Shown here piece after piece: positions 42,032 to 51,380 of a DNA stretch of 64,000 nucleotides. A model generated the notes under the pieces. It did no database searches, was not told where the DNA came from, and was given only the letters and a program-made list of their open reading frames with translations. The DNA comes from Accumulibacter sp003538495. GTDB lineage: Bacteria > Pseudomonadota > Gammaproteobacteria > Burkholderiales > Rhodocyclaceae. The stretch lies in contig NZ_JAPUVQ010000113.1 in the NCBI RefSeq assembly GCF_029255145.1, positions 16,867 to 80,866 on the forward strand. Direction: 5' to 3'. Within the stretch, counting starts at the first letter, position 1; every line of letters begins with the position of its first letter. The translations under genes and the position numbers were made by a program.

Positions 42032-43008
42032 CCCCCTACCGTGCACCGGACTGGCTGCCCGGTGGCCACGCCCAGACCATCTACCCACTGCTGATCAAAC
42101 CTGCGCCGCGGTTCTACCGTCGGCAACGGTGGGAAACTCCGGATGGCGACTTCATTGATGTCGACTGGGCCGATCCGCCAACAGCATCGGTCAGCGCCGA
42201 CTCGATGCCACTGCTGGTTCTTTTCCACGGGCTTGAAGGCAGTTCCCGCAGCCATTACGCGATCACGCTGATGAGCGCCTGCACGGCCATCGGCTGGACC
42301 GGCGCGGTGGTCCATTTCCGCGGCTGTTCGGGCGAAATCAATCGCCTGCCGCGCGCCTACCATTCCGGCGACAGTACCGAGATCGACTGGATCCTGAGGC
42401 GCCTGCAGCAACTTTTCCCGGCGCGTCCGCGTTACGCGGTCGGCGTTTCGCTGGGTGGCAATGCCCTGCTCAAATGGTTGGGCGAACGACAAGGCAACGC
42501 CGCCGATTGCCTGCGGGCAGCGGCAGCGATCAGTGCTCCGTTCGATCTGGGCGCCTCCGGCCACCAACTAGCCTGTGGCTTCAACCGGATCTATACGCAT
42601 CACTTCCTGCAGACGCTCAAGCGCAAGGCGGCGGAAAAACTGCGCCGCCATCCCGGCCTGTTCGACGCGCAGCGCATGCGCGCAGCCAGCTGTTTACACG
42701 AATTCGACGATGTCGTCACCGCCCCACTGCATGGCTTCGCCAGCGCCGACGATTACTGGCGGCGGGCCTCAAGCAAACCGTGGATGACCGCCATCCGCCT
42801 GCCGACGCTGTTGCTCAATGCGCGCAACGATCCCTTTCTGCCGGCGCAGGCGCTGCCCGCCGCCAGCCAGACAGCCGCCAGCGTGCAAGCCGAATTCCCG
42901 CAACAGGGCGGCCACGTCGGCTTCGTCAGCGGCCGCCTGCCGGGGCGGCTGGACTGGCTGCCACAACGCATTCTTCATTTTTTTCGGAACGAGGTACGAG
43001 ATGTCTGA
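42028..43008 (+). CDS. YheT-family alpha/beta hydrolase
   Basis: A 326-residue hydrolase. The family signature LPGGHAQTIYPLL is near residue 11, GLEGSSRSHYA near residue 69 and the nucleophile elbow GVSLGGN near residue 140; a late aspartate in NARNDPFLP and His in GGHVGF complete the triad. The start is TTG, overlapping the preceding TGA by two bases; no ATG is available before the conserved N-terminus. Substrates of the family are unknown. Its end overlaps the mutase start by 8 bp. Confidence 0.9.
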   Translation: MTPYRAPDWLPGGHAQTIYPLLIKPAPRFYRRQRWETPDGDFIDVDWADPPTASVSADSMPLLVLFHGLEGSSRSHYAITLMSACTAIGWTGAVVHFRGCSGEINRLPRAYHSGDSTEIDWILRRLQQLFPARPRYAVGVSLGGNALLKWLGERQGNAADCLRAAAAISAPFDLGASGHQLACGFNRIYTHHFLQTLKRKAAEKLRRHPGLFDAQRMRAASCLHEFDDVVTAPLHGFASADDYWRRASSKPWMTAIRLPTLLLNARNDPFLPAQALPAASQTAASVQAEFPQQGGHVGFVSGRLPGRLDWLPQRILHFFRNEVRDV

Positions 43009-44389
43009 ATTGAACGCCGCCCTCCCCAGCGAGATTTTCAAGGCCTACGATATTCGCGGCATCGTCGGCAAGACGCTGACCGCCGCGATCGTCCGCCGTA
43101 TCGGCCACGGCCTCGGTTCGCTGGCGGCCGAGCGTGGGCAGCGCGCGGTCGCCGTCGGTCGCGACGGACGCCTGTCGGGACCGGAACTGGCGTCCGCGCT
43201 GATGGAAGGTATCCGCCTGGCGGGAATCGACACCATCGACGTCGGCCGCGTGCCGACACCGGTGGTCTACTTCGCCGCGCACCACCTCGGCTGCGACAGT
43301 TGTGTGGCGGTCACCGGCAGCCACAACCCGCCCGACTACAACGGCCTGAAGATGGTCGTCGGCGGCGAAACGCTTGCCGGCGAGACGATCCAGGGCATCC
43401 GCCAGCGCGTCGAAGCAGGCGACTTGTGCCGCGGCGCCGGCCAGGCCAGCGGTGCCGACGTCGGGCCAGCCTATCTGGCGCGGATCGTCGGCGACGTGCG
43501 CCTGGCGCGGCCGATGAAGATCGTCATCGACTGCGGCAACGGCGTCGCCGGCGGCATCGCTCCCGAGTTGTTCCGCACCCTTGGCTGCGACCTGGTCGAG
43601 CTGTTCTGCGAGGTTGACGGCAACTTCCCAAACCACCACCCCGATCCATCAAGACCCGAAAACCTGCAGGACCTGATCCGCGCACTGCGCGACACCGACG
43701 CCGAGATCGGGCTCGCTTTCGACGGTGACGGCGATCGTCTCGGGGTGGTCACCAGGGATGGTCAGATCATTTACCCGGACCGCCAATTGATGCTCTTTGC
43801 CGCCGACGTTTTGCGCCGCTGCCCCGGCCAGCAGATCATCTACGACGTCAAATGCACGCGCCTGCTGGCACCCTGGATCCGCGAGCACGGTGGTGAACCG
43901 CTAATGTGGAAGACCGGCCACGCGCTGGTCAAGGCCAAGCTGAAGGAGACCGGCGCGCCGCTGGCTGGCGAAATGAGCGGCCACATGTTCTTCAAGGAAC
44001 GCTGGTTCGGCTTCGACGACGGCCTCTACGCCGGTGTCCGGTTGCTCGAAATCCTCTCACGCGCAAGCGACGCCAACGCGGTGCTCGAAGCACTGCCCGA
44101 CAGCAGTTCGACGCCGGAGCTGAATATCGCCATGCACGAAGGCGAGCCCTTCACGCTGCTCGACGAGTTGCGGCGTGACGCCCACTTCGAGGGCGCGCGC
44201 GAGATCATCACCATCGATGGATTGCGCGTCGAGTACGCCGATGGCTTCGGCCTGGCACGTCCGTCGAACACCACGCCGGTGGTGGTGCTGAGATTCGAGG
44301 CCGACAACCGTGCTGCACTCGACCGCATCCAGGCCGACTTTCGACGCGTCCTCAACGGCGCGCGACCGGGGCTGATCCTGCCCTTCTGA
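43001..44389 (+). CDS. Phosphomannomutase/phosphoglucomutase
   Basis: A 462-residue AlgC/ManB-type mutase that interconverts hexose 1- and 6-phosphates, feeding mannose and glucose into polysaccharide and lipopolysaccharide. The phosphoserine motif is VTGSHNPPDYNG near residue 103, the metal loop DGDGDRLG near residue 242 and the sugar loop GEMSGHMFFK near residue 325. Four domains are of normal length. The ATG at 43001 gives an N-terminus matching AlgC (FKAYDIRG); earlier starts lie in the YheT gene. It ends the ilvE-to-mutase run. Confidence 0.93.
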   Translation: MSELNAALPSEIFKAYDIRGIVGKTLTAAIVRRIGHGLGSLAAERGQRAVAVGRDGRLSGPELASALMEGIRLAGIDTIDVGRVPTPVVYFAAHHLGCDSCVAVTGSHNPPDYNGLKMVVGGETLAGETIQGIRQRVEAGDLCRGAGQASGADVGPAYLARIVGDVRLARPMKIVIDCGNGVAGGIAPELFRTLGCDLVELFCEVDGNFPNHHPDPSRPENLQDLIRALRDTDAEIGLAFDGDGDRLGVVTRDGQIIYPDRQLMLFAADVLRRCPGQQIIYDVKCTRLLAPWIREHGGEPLMWKTGHALVKAKLKETGAPLAGEMSGHMFFKERWFGFDDGLYAGVRLLEILSRASDANAVLEALPDSSSTPELNIAMHEGEPFTLLDELRRDAHFEGAREIITIDGLRVEYADGFGLARPSNTTPVVVLRFEADNRAALDRIQADFRRVLNGARPGLILPF

Positions 44390-44591
44390 GACCTGCCGAC
44401 GGATCCCTGCTTTTCAGCGGGGGCCGCTGGCCGACACGACTTCGATGGGCGGCCACAGGCGCGGATGCTTTCAGAAACGGCGTTCGACGCCGCTCTGGCG
44501 ACGGTGGGCAGGAAAACGGCCCGCAGCGCAGCTACGGGAGCATTCTCGGCACAGCTGGGCCGGGGCCGGCCAGCTCGCGCCGCCCTGGCGG

Positions 44592-45122
44592 TCAGGTCGT
44601 GCTATCGTGGTGCCTCAGCCGAGCTGGATCAGCCGCGCCAGAAGCGTCATCGGCCAGCCTTTTCTGAAGGCTTTCAATCAGCCCGTTGGCGGCATCTTCG
44701 ACCATGTCGAGCACGAGATCGAAGCCGTGCCCCAGGCCGTAGTAGGGATCCGGGACCTCGTCATCGTCGAAGTTCTTGGAATAACTCATGAACAGTGCCA
44801 GCCGCTCGTGCTTTTCCGGCGGACAGATGCGTTGCAGGACCGACAGGTTGTTGTGATCCATGGCCAGGATCATGTCAAAGTAGTCGAGATCCTGGCCCGC
44901 CACCTTGCGCGCCCGCATCTCGGACAGATCGTAGCGACGACTGGCAGCAGCCCGCTGCGTACGCTGATCCGGCGCTTCGCCAACGTGATAGCCGTGCGTC
45001 CCGGCCGAATCGACCTCGACCTTGTCCTCCAGACCCTTCTCGCGAAGCATCTGGCGAACGACGCCCTCCGCCGTCGGAGAGCGGCAGATATTCCCCATAC
45101 AGACAAATAGGACCTTGATCAC
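44592..45122 (-). CDS. Low-molecular-weight protein tyrosine phosphatase
   Basis: A 176-residue cysteine phosphatase. The P-loop CMGNICRS is at residues 8-15 and the general-acid aspartate in VPDPYYG near residue 128. Relatives (Wzb, Etp) dephosphorylate tyrosine kinases that control capsule and exopolysaccharide export, which suits the surface-polysaccharide genes here. The start is GTG with GGAAG 7 nt upstream; an overlapping ATG is out of frame. The C-terminal 20 residues are an extension. A TACAAT element lies 125 nt upstream. Confidence 0.92.
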   Translation of the reverse strand: MIKVLFVCMGNICRSPTAEGVVRQMLREKGLEDKVEVDSAGTHGYHVGEAPDQRTQRAAASRRYDLSEMRARKVAGQDLDYFDMILAMDHNNLSVLQRICPPEKHERLALFMSYSKNFDDDEVPDPYYGLGHGFDLVLDMVEDAANGLIESLQKRLADDASGAADPARLRHHDSTT

Positions 45123-45247
45123 CTTCCATCTTCCAGGTACGTTTCGTCCTCGGCCCGATTCAAGCTACCGAAGTCCGGCAAGCAACTGACGCCAAGCACG
45201 CCTCCATCATCCTTCGAAAAGCAGGTCAGTGCAACCGGGGAGCCAGG

Positions 45248-45253
45248 ATTGTA
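45248..45253 (-). promoter_or_regulatory. -10-like element upstream of the tyrosine phosphatase gene
   Basis: TACAAT on the minus strand, 125 nt before the GTG start, in the gap after der. Confidence 0.25.
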
Positions 45254-45390
45254 CAGAGGTGGCGACAAAAAGTCGCAGCCACCCTGAGCGCGATGGACGC
45301 GGCCAACGTTTCCCGGCCAACAACAGCTTGCCGCGCGGAGCGTACCGTTCAGCTCGGCCGGCTGCTTCGAGCGCCCGGTGTGGCCGCCGA

Positions 45391-46848
45391 TCAGCGCGCC
45401 CTGGACGGCCTAAGGGGCCTGGCTGCGACCTTCTCCTTGCGCGCTGACCCGGGCCTGGCCGTGGCGCCGACAGCTGCTTTCGGCTGGTCGGCGGCCTTGC
45501 GGTCGCGGCGCTTCACCTCGGGCGCTTTCTTGTCGGCATACGGGTTGCTGGAAACGTTGAACTGAATCCGCAATGGCGTTCCCTGCAATTTGAACACCTC
45601 CCGGAACAGACGCTCGAGGTAACGGCGATACGACTCCGGGATCTTATCGAGGCCGTTGCCATGAATCACGATCAGCGGAGGATTGCGGCCGCCCTGGTGC
45701 GCGTAGCGCAACCTGGGCCGGAACAGGCCGTTGCGGGGCGGCGCTTGCCTGGCCACCGCGTCGATCAGCGTGCGCGTCAGTTGCGGTGTCGGAAGATTGG
45801 CAGTGGCCGCCTTGTAGGCCTCATCGACCGAGCGGAAGAGCGCCTCGAGGCCCTGCTCCCTGAGCGCCGAGACGTAGTGAAAGCGGGCGAAATCGATGAA
45901 CGCCAGCTGACCTTCGAGCGCCACCTTGATCTGCTCGCGAACGTACGCGTCAAGACTGTCCCACTTGTTCACCGCAACCACCAGCGCGCGCCCCGATTCG
46001 AGGATGAAGGCGGCGATGTGGGCGTCCTGGTCGGAGATGTCCTGGCGCGCGTCGACTACCAGAAGCACGACATTGGCCTCCTCGATCGCTTGCAACGTTT
46101 TGATTACCGAGAACTTCTCGATGGTCTCGAAAACCTTGCCGCGGCGGCGAAGACCAGCCGTATCGATCAGCGTGTACTTCCTGCCAGCACGGTCGAAATC
46201 GACATGGATGGCATCGCGGGTCGTTCCCGGCTGATCGAAAGCGATCACTCGCTCTTCGCCGAGCAGTGCGTTGATCATCGTGCTCTTGCCGACATTCGGC
46301 CGACCGACGATGGCCACCCTGACGGTGTCGCTCTCGGCCTCGTTATCCCCGGGCTCTGGAAAGCCCTCCAGCGCATCATCGATCAGCGCGCGCACGCCCT
46401 CGCCGTGTGCTGCCGAGATCGGCCGCGGCTGACCCAGCCCGAGTTCGTGGAAATCGGCGGCGACAAGACCGTGACTCATTCCTTCCGATTTGTTGACCGC
46501 CACCAGAACCGGGCGGCCGGACTGGCGTAGACGATTGGCAATTTCCTTGTCCAGCGCGGTGATCCCGGCGCGACCATCGACGACCAGCACGACAACGTCG
46601 GCTTCGTCGATCGCCTGTTCGGCCTGGCGTGCCATCAGCTGCATGATGCCGTCTTTGGCCAGCGGCTCGAAACCGCCGGTGTCAATCACCAGATAGGGTT
46701 TGCTGCCCAACCTGCCATGACCGTAGTGGCGGTCGCGGGTTAGACCCGGGACGTCGGCAACCAGCGCGTCGCGGCTCCTGGTCAGTCGGTTGAACAGTGT
46801 TGACTTGCCAACATTCGGCCGTCCAACCAGGACGATGCTCGGCTTCAT
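45391..46848 (-). CDS. der: Ribosome-assembly GTPase Der (EngA)
   Basis: Essential GTPase for 50S maturation. Two tandem G domains are present in 485 residues: GRPNVGKSTLFNRL with DTGGFE and NKSE (about residues 8-170), and GRPNVGKSTMINALLG with DTAGLRRRGK and NKWDS (about 190-350). A KH-like domain follows (about 355-445), then a basic tail. The ATG at 46848 (MKPSIV) matches the family; the longer open frame to 47025 is rejected. It ends the conserved hisS-yfgM-bamB-der block. Confidence 0.97.
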   Translation of the reverse strand: MKPSIVLVGRPNVGKSTLFNRLTRSRDALVADVPGLTRDRHYGHGRLGSKPYLVIDTGGFEPLAKDGIMQLMARQAEQAIDEADVVVLVVDGRAGITALDKEIANRLRQSGRPVLVAVNKSEGMSHGLVAADFHELGLGQPRPISAAHGEGVRALIDDALEGFPEPGDNEAESDTVRVAIVGRPNVGKSTMINALLGEERVIAFDQPGTTRDAIHVDFDRAGRKYTLIDTAGLRRRGKVFETIEKFSVIKTLQAIEEANVVLLVVDARQDISDQDAHIAAFILESGRALVVAVNKWDSLDAYVREQIKVALEGQLAFIDFARFHYVSALREQGLEALFRSVDEAYKAATANLPTPQLTRTLIDAVARQAPPRNGLFRPRLRYAHQGGRNPPLIVIHGNGLDKIPESYRRYLERLFREVFKLQGTPLRIQFNVSSNPYADKKAPEVKRRDRKAADQPKAAVGATARPGSARKEKVAARPLRPSRAR

Positions 46849-46996
46849 TCTGGACAGCGCTCGCACAGCGCGGCGCGCTGCCGTTTCCGGAGCAGTCGCG
46901 ACCACGAAGGTGCCCGCGACGGAGGCGGCGAACCGCGGCGCGGACCTCCCGCAGACCTGCGCTGAAGAACGGCCCGGGCAGGTGCCATTGACTGGA

Positions 46997-48139
46997 TCAT
47001 TGCGCCTCGATCGCGTACAAACCACCGCCGCTGGTCTGCACCAGCAGGTTCTTGCCGATCCGCTGCAGCGGCGCCACGACCGGCTTGCCGTCGGTGCTCA
47101 GCCGAGCCGCAAAAGAGCCGTCGTCGCGACTCAGCAGGTGCACGACGCCCTGCACATCAGCCACCGCAACGAGCCCGCCGCTGGCCAGGGGCGCCGTGAG
47201 GCGGCGCAGAAAGAGCTTGTCCTGCTTCCAGATGCTGGCCCCGCTGGCCTTGTCGAGGGCATGCACGGCGCCCTGATCGTCGGCGACGTAAACGTAGCGG
47301 CTGTCAATCGACAAACCCGCCGCGCTCGAAATGTCACGGGCCCAGATCAGGTTCCCCGCGCCCAGATCGAAACAGGAAACGCGCCCCTGGAAGGCGACCG
47401 CGCAGATCATTCGCGCATCGATGACCGGAACGCTGCTGACATCGGCGATGCGGTCGAGCTCGGTGGCGCCTTTCGGCAAGGCGACGGTCCCTTCCCACAG
47501 CGGCGCGCCGTTGTCGGCATTCACCGCGATCAGTTTGCCGCCCGGAAAACCGGCAAAGACATACTTCTCGACCACCACCGGCCCTGCGGTCACGCGCACC
47601 GACAGGGCCGGGGTCGGGCGTTGATAGATCCACTTGCGAGTCCCGTCGGCAGCATCGTAGGCCGCAAGGCGATGGTCGCCACTGCGCACGATCACCCGTC
47701 CGCCGGCGACCGCCGGCGGCGCCAGAACCTCGCTGCTGGCCTTGGCCTCCCACAGCAGCTTGCCGTCCGCGGCGGCAAAAGCAAGAATGTCGCCCTTGGC
47801 GGTGCCGACAGCAAGCAGGCGCTCATCGGCCCCGACGCCCCCCGACAGCGGTTGCTCGGTCTTGATTCGCCAGACCGGACGACCATCGTCGAAGCGGGCG
47901 ATGGTGCCGTCCCTGCCGGCCGCGTACACCGACGAGCCAACCACCGCAGGAACGAAGGCGTACGGTTCGCCCTTGCCGACGCTTTCCTGCCAGACCACGC
48001 GCGCCTGTGCGCTGGCCTGAATCGGCTGCAGTTCGGCCATCTTCGGACCGCTGCTCGAAAACGGATTCAGGGAGTCGAGCATCGAACAACCAGCCAACAC
48101 CAACGGCAGCAGCAACGCCAGCACGGGGCGCCTCATCAA
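46997..48139 (-). CDS. bamB: Outer-membrane assembly lipoprotein BamB
   Basis: Component of the BAM complex that inserts beta-barrels into the outer membrane. The 380-residue protein has a lipoprotein signal with lipobox LAGC (Cys at residue 18). The rest is an eight-bladed PQQ/WD40-like propeller with repeats such as GRVIVRSGDHRLAAYDAADG and RYVYVADDQGAVHALDKASG. The start overlaps the YfgM-like gene by 4 bp. The 148 bp before der contain no evident gene. Confidence 0.96.
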   Translation of the reverse strand: MMRRPVLALLLPLVLAGCSMLDSLNPFSSSGPKMAELQPIQASAQARVVWQESVGKGEPYAFVPAVVGSSVYAAGRDGTIARFDDGRPVWRIKTEQPLSGGVGADERLLAVGTAKGDILAFAAADGKLLWEAKASSEVLAPPAVAGGRVIVRSGDHRLAAYDAADGTRKWIYQRPTPALSVRVTAGPVVVEKYVFAGFPGGKLIAVNADNGAPLWEGTVALPKGATELDRIADVSSVPVIDARMICAVAFQGRVSCFDLGAGNLIWARDISSAAGLSIDSRYVYVADDQGAVHALDKASGASIWKQDKLFLRRLTAPLASGGLVAVADVQGVVHLLSRDDGSFAARLSTDGKPVVAPLQRIGKNLLVQTSGGGLYAIEAQ

Positions 48140-48819
48140 CTGCTCTCCCCGAGGGCGTCAAGCTTCTGTTGCAGCAATTCACGGTAGGCCGCATTGGCTT
48201 GCGCGGCCTGCTGGGTGTTCTGTCCCTTGCCGGGCTGGTCTGCCTTCTCGATCCTGGCCAGAGCCTCCTGGTAGGCGCTGCGCGCCTCTGCCTTCTTGCC
48301 CTGGAGACTGAATACGTCGCCACGACTGTCGAGAAAGCGAACCGCAAAGCCGGCACCGACATTGCCATCAAGCTGCTTCAGTGCTTCATCGTAAGCCTGC
48401 TCGTCAAGCAGTAGGGCCACCAGCCGCAAACGCGCCAGATCGCGCAATTCGTTCTGGCCATGATCAATCACCCACCGTAGCTGCAAGCTGGCAGTTTTCG
48501 CGTCACCGGCGTCAACCATCACTCTGGCGGCTGACAAGGCGGCCAGTGGCGCATACGCCGTGCCGCCGAACTTCTCGATCAGTTCGCCGCTGGCGGCCTT
48601 GAGCCGCTGCGAATCATTCTCGGCCACCGCTTTCTGCAGGCTGCCGTAGACCATCGCGGCCTTGGCCGTCTGACTGCGTTGATAGTAGTTCCAGCCTTGC
48701 CACGCAAGAACGCCGATCGCGGCGGCGGTAAGGACGCCAGTCACCAGATTGCCATGCTGTTTCCACCACGCCTTGATCTCGGCGATCTGTTCCTGTTCCT
48801 CGAGGTCGTAGGTAGCCAT
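48136..48819 (-). CDS. YfgM-like membrane protein with TPR fold
   Basis: A 227-residue protein. One helix near residues 23-42 (TGVLTAAAIGVLAWQGW) anchors it to the inner membrane and the remainder is a periplasmic TPR_21 region (about 50-220). In E. coli YfgM binds the Sec translocon with PpiD. The ATG at 48819 overlaps the hisS TAA by one base (TAATG). Position between hisS and bamB is conserved. Confidence 0.9.
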   Translation of the reverse strand: MATYDLEEQEQIAEIKAWWKQHGNLVTGVLTAAAIGVLAWQGWNYYQRSQTAKAAMVYGSLQKAVAENDSQRLKAASGELIEKFGGTAYAPLAALSAARVMVDAGDAKTASLQLRWVIDHGQNELRDLARLRLVALLLDEQAYDEALKQLDGNVGAGFAVRFLDSRGDVFSLQGKKAEARSAYQEALARIEKADQPGKGQNTQQAAQANAAYRELLQQKLDALGESS

Positions 48820-50117
48820 TACGATTCTTCCCAATCCAAAATAGAACTCATGATTTCGTCAGCGACGCGATCGACGCTGACGCGCTTCTGCTGGTTCTGC
48901 TGCTCGCCGATCGAGCGCAGTGGTTTGAGCGTCACCTCGCCGGCCTCGGCCTCGTCATCACCGATGATCACCGCAAAGCCGGCCCCGGAAGCGTCTGCCT
49001 TCTTCATCTGGGTCTTGAAGCTGCCGCCGCCGCAGTGGAACAGCGCATCGATACCCTGGTCGCGCAGGCCTTCGGCAACCCGCGCGGCCAGACGCGAAGC
49101 GGCCGTTCCCTGATGAACAACGTAGACGTCGACCGCTGGCGCAGTGGTTTCCCCGCCCGCCTCGCGAATCAGCGCCAGCAGCCGCTCGACGCCCATCGCA
49201 AAACCACAGGCCGGCGCCGGCTTGCCGCCGAGTTGCTGCACCAGACCATCGTAGCGGCCACCGGCGCAGACCGTCCCCTGTGCGCCAAGGCGGTCCGTGA
49301 CCCACTCGAACACGGTCAGATTGTAGTAGTCGAGGCCGCGCACCAGGCGCGGATTGATCTCGAAGGGCTGGCCGGCGTCGCGCAGAACTTGCTGCACGCC
49401 CTCGAAGTGCGCCATCGACTCGCGGCCCAGATGATCGATCAGTCTCGGCGCCCCGAGAAGCAATTCCTGCAACGCCGGACTCTTGCTGTCGAGAATGCGC
49501 AGGGGGTTGCTGTGCAGACGCCGCCTGGCGTCCTCGTCGAGTACTTCGCGGTGCTGCTCGAAATAGCGGATCAATTCTGCGCGATGGCTGGCCCGCTCGG
49601 CCGACTGCCCCAGGGTATTGAGCTGCAGGGTAATGCCGGCCAGCCCCAGGTCGCCCCACAGGCGGGCACCCATCAGGATCTGTTCGGCATCGATATCCGG
49701 GCCGGCAAAGCCCAGTGACTCGACGCCCACCTGATGGAACTGGCGATAACGCCCTTTCTGTGGCCGCTCGTGGCGAAACATCTGCCCCATGTAGTACAGC
49801 CGCTGGGGCTGGTGGGCAATCAGATTGTGCTGGATGACAGCGCGCACGCAGCCAGCGGTACCCTCGGGACGCAGCGTCAGCGGCTCACCGTTGAGGCTGT
49901 CGACAAACGAATACATCTCCTTCTCGACGATATCGGTGACCTCGCCGATAGCCCGCTTGAACAGCGGTGTCGGCTCGACGATCGGCAGGCGCAAGGGGCG
50001 GTAGCCGTAGCTCTTGAGCCACGAACGGATGGCCTCCTCGAACAGATCCCAGAACTCGGCCTCGTCCGGCAGAATATCGTTCATCCCGCGAACGGACTGG
50101 ATCTTCGGAGCGATCAT
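48819..50117 (-). CDS. hisS: Histidyl-tRNA synthetase
   Basis: Class II synthetase of 432 residues. GMNDILPDEAEFW begins the fold. Motif 2 is RHERPQKGRYRQFHQVG (near 115), histidine-specific motifs are GLDYYNLTVFEW and GGRYDGL (near 265-290), and motif 3 is GFAMGVERLLAL (near 312). The anticodon-binding domain follows. Its start overlaps ispG by 4 bp, as commonly seen in proteobacteria. Confidence 0.97.
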   Translation of the reverse strand: MIAPKIQSVRGMNDILPDEAEFWDLFEEAIRSWLKSYGYRPLRLPIVEPTPLFKRAIGEVTDIVEKEMYSFVDSLNGEPLTLRPEGTAGCVRAVIQHNLIAHQPQRLYYMGQMFRHERPQKGRYRQFHQVGVESLGFAGPDIDAEQILMGARLWGDLGLAGITLQLNTLGQSAERASHRAELIRYFEQHREVLDEDARRRLHSNPLRILDSKSPALQELLLGAPRLIDHLGRESMAHFEGVQQVLRDAGQPFEINPRLVRGLDYYNLTVFEWVTDRLGAQGTVCAGGRYDGLVQQLGGKPAPACGFAMGVERLLALIREAGGETTAPAVDVYVVHQGTAASRLAARVAEGLRDQGIDALFHCGGGSFKTQMKKADASGAGFAVIIGDDEAEAGEVTLKPLRSIGEQQNQQKRVSVDRVADEIMSSILDWEES

Positions 50118-51352
50118 CTACTCTTTCTCTGGTAGCTGCGCGCCACGTAGGCATCGACGATGGCGGTGAATTCCGCTGCGATATGGTCGCCGCGCAGGGT
50201 AACGGTCTTGGCTCCGTCCTCGAACACCGGCGCCACCGGCGTCTCGCCGGTACCCGGCAGGCTGATGCCGATGTTCGCATGCTTGCTCTCGCCGGGGCCA
50301 TTGACGACGCAGCCCATCACGGCCAGGGTCATGTTCTCGACCCCATCGTACTCGCCGCGCCATTGCGGCATCCGCTCGCGGACGTGCTCCTGGATCGACT
50401 GCGCCAATTCCTGAAAGAAGGTGCTGGTGGTCCGGCCGCAACCGGGACAGGCAACGACCATCGGTGTAAAGGCGCGCAGACCCATGGTCTGCAGCATCTC
50501 CTGGGCGACCATCACCTCCTGCGTCCGCTTGCCACCCGGTTCCGGGGTCAGCGAAACGCGGATCGTATCGCCGATGCCTTCCTGCAACAGGACCGCCATC
50601 GCCGCCGTCGAGGCGACGATTCCCTTGGAGCCCATTCCCGCCTCGGTCAGGCCGAGATGCAAGGGATAATCACAACGCCGTGACAGCTCGCGATAGATGG
50701 CGATCAGGTCCTGGACGCCCGAAACCTTGCACGAAAGGATGATGCGGTCAGCCGGCAGGCCAATCTCCTCGGCCCGCGCGGCCGATTCGAGCGCCGAAGC
50801 GACCATTGCCTCGCGCATCACCTCGACCGCATCCAATGGCTCTGCGCGGCGCGCATTCTGGTCCATGATCCGGGCCAGCAGATCCTGATCGAGACTTCCC
50901 CAGTTCACACCGATGCGCACCGGCTTCTCATAGCGGCAGGCCATCTCGATCATCTGCACGAACTGCTCGTCGCGTTTCCGGCCATGGCCGACATTGCCCG
51001 GATTGATCCGGTACTTGGCCAGCACGGCGGCGCATTCCGGATGCTCGGCGAGCAGGCGGTGACCGTTGTAATGAAAATCGCCGATCAGCGGCACGTCGAC
51101 GCCCATCCGGTCGAGTTGCGCACGAATCGCCGCCACGGCGGCCGCCGCGGCCGGCGTATTGACAGTGATGCGCACCAGTTCAGACCCTGCACCCGCGAGC
51201 TCGGCGCACTGGATCGCCGTCCGGACGATGTCGACGGTATCGGTATTAGTCATCGACTGGACCACCACCGGTGACCCTCCACCGACGGTCACCTGGCCGA
51301 TCCGGACTGCGCGCGTCGGCCGACGCCGCCGAGCAGGCAGCAAATTGCTCAC
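50114..51352 (-). CDS. ispG: 4-hydroxy-3-methylbut-2-enyl diphosphate synthase
   Basis: Sixth enzyme of the MEP isoprenoid pathway. The 412-residue protein has VQSMTNTDTVD near the N-terminus and two motifs holding the [4Fe-4S] cluster: CPGCGRTTSTFFQEL and CVVNGPGESKHANIG, whose Glu is the fourth ligand. The GTG at 51352 was chosen; an ATG at 51427 would overlap rodZ by 47 bp and add 25 residues unlike the family. The C-terminus overlaps hisS by 4 bp. It is longer than E. coli IspG (372), as usual in betaproteobacteria. Confidence 0.95.
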   Translation of the reverse strand: MSNLLPARRRRPTRAVRIGQVTVGGGSPVVVQSMTNTDTVDIVRTAIQCAELAGAGSELVRITVNTPAAAAAVAAIRAQLDRMGVDVPLIGDFHYNGHRLLAEHPECAAVLAKYRINPGNVGHGRKRDEQFVQMIEMACRYEKPVRIGVNWGSLDQDLLARIMDQNARRAEPLDAVEVMREAMVASALESAARAEEIGLPADRIILSCKVSGVQDLIAIYRELSRRCDYPLHLGLTEAGMGSKGIVASTAAMAVLLQEGIGDTIRVSLTPEPGGKRTQEVMVAQEMLQTMGLRAFTPMVVACPGCGRTTSTFFQELAQSIQEHVRERMPQWRGEYDGVENMTLAVMGCVVNGPGESKHANIGISLPGTGETPVAPVFEDGAKTVTLRGDHIAAEFTAIVDAYVARSYQRKSR

Positions 51353-51380
51353 AGCTTGTTGTCCACCAGTGGCGAGATCC

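Noticed and set aside
45257..45285. GTGGCGACAAAAAGTCGC-type hairpin near the tyrosine phosphatase gene
   Set aside because: The stem is interrupted by a 3-nt bulge and has no T-run on either strand, so it was not called a terminator.
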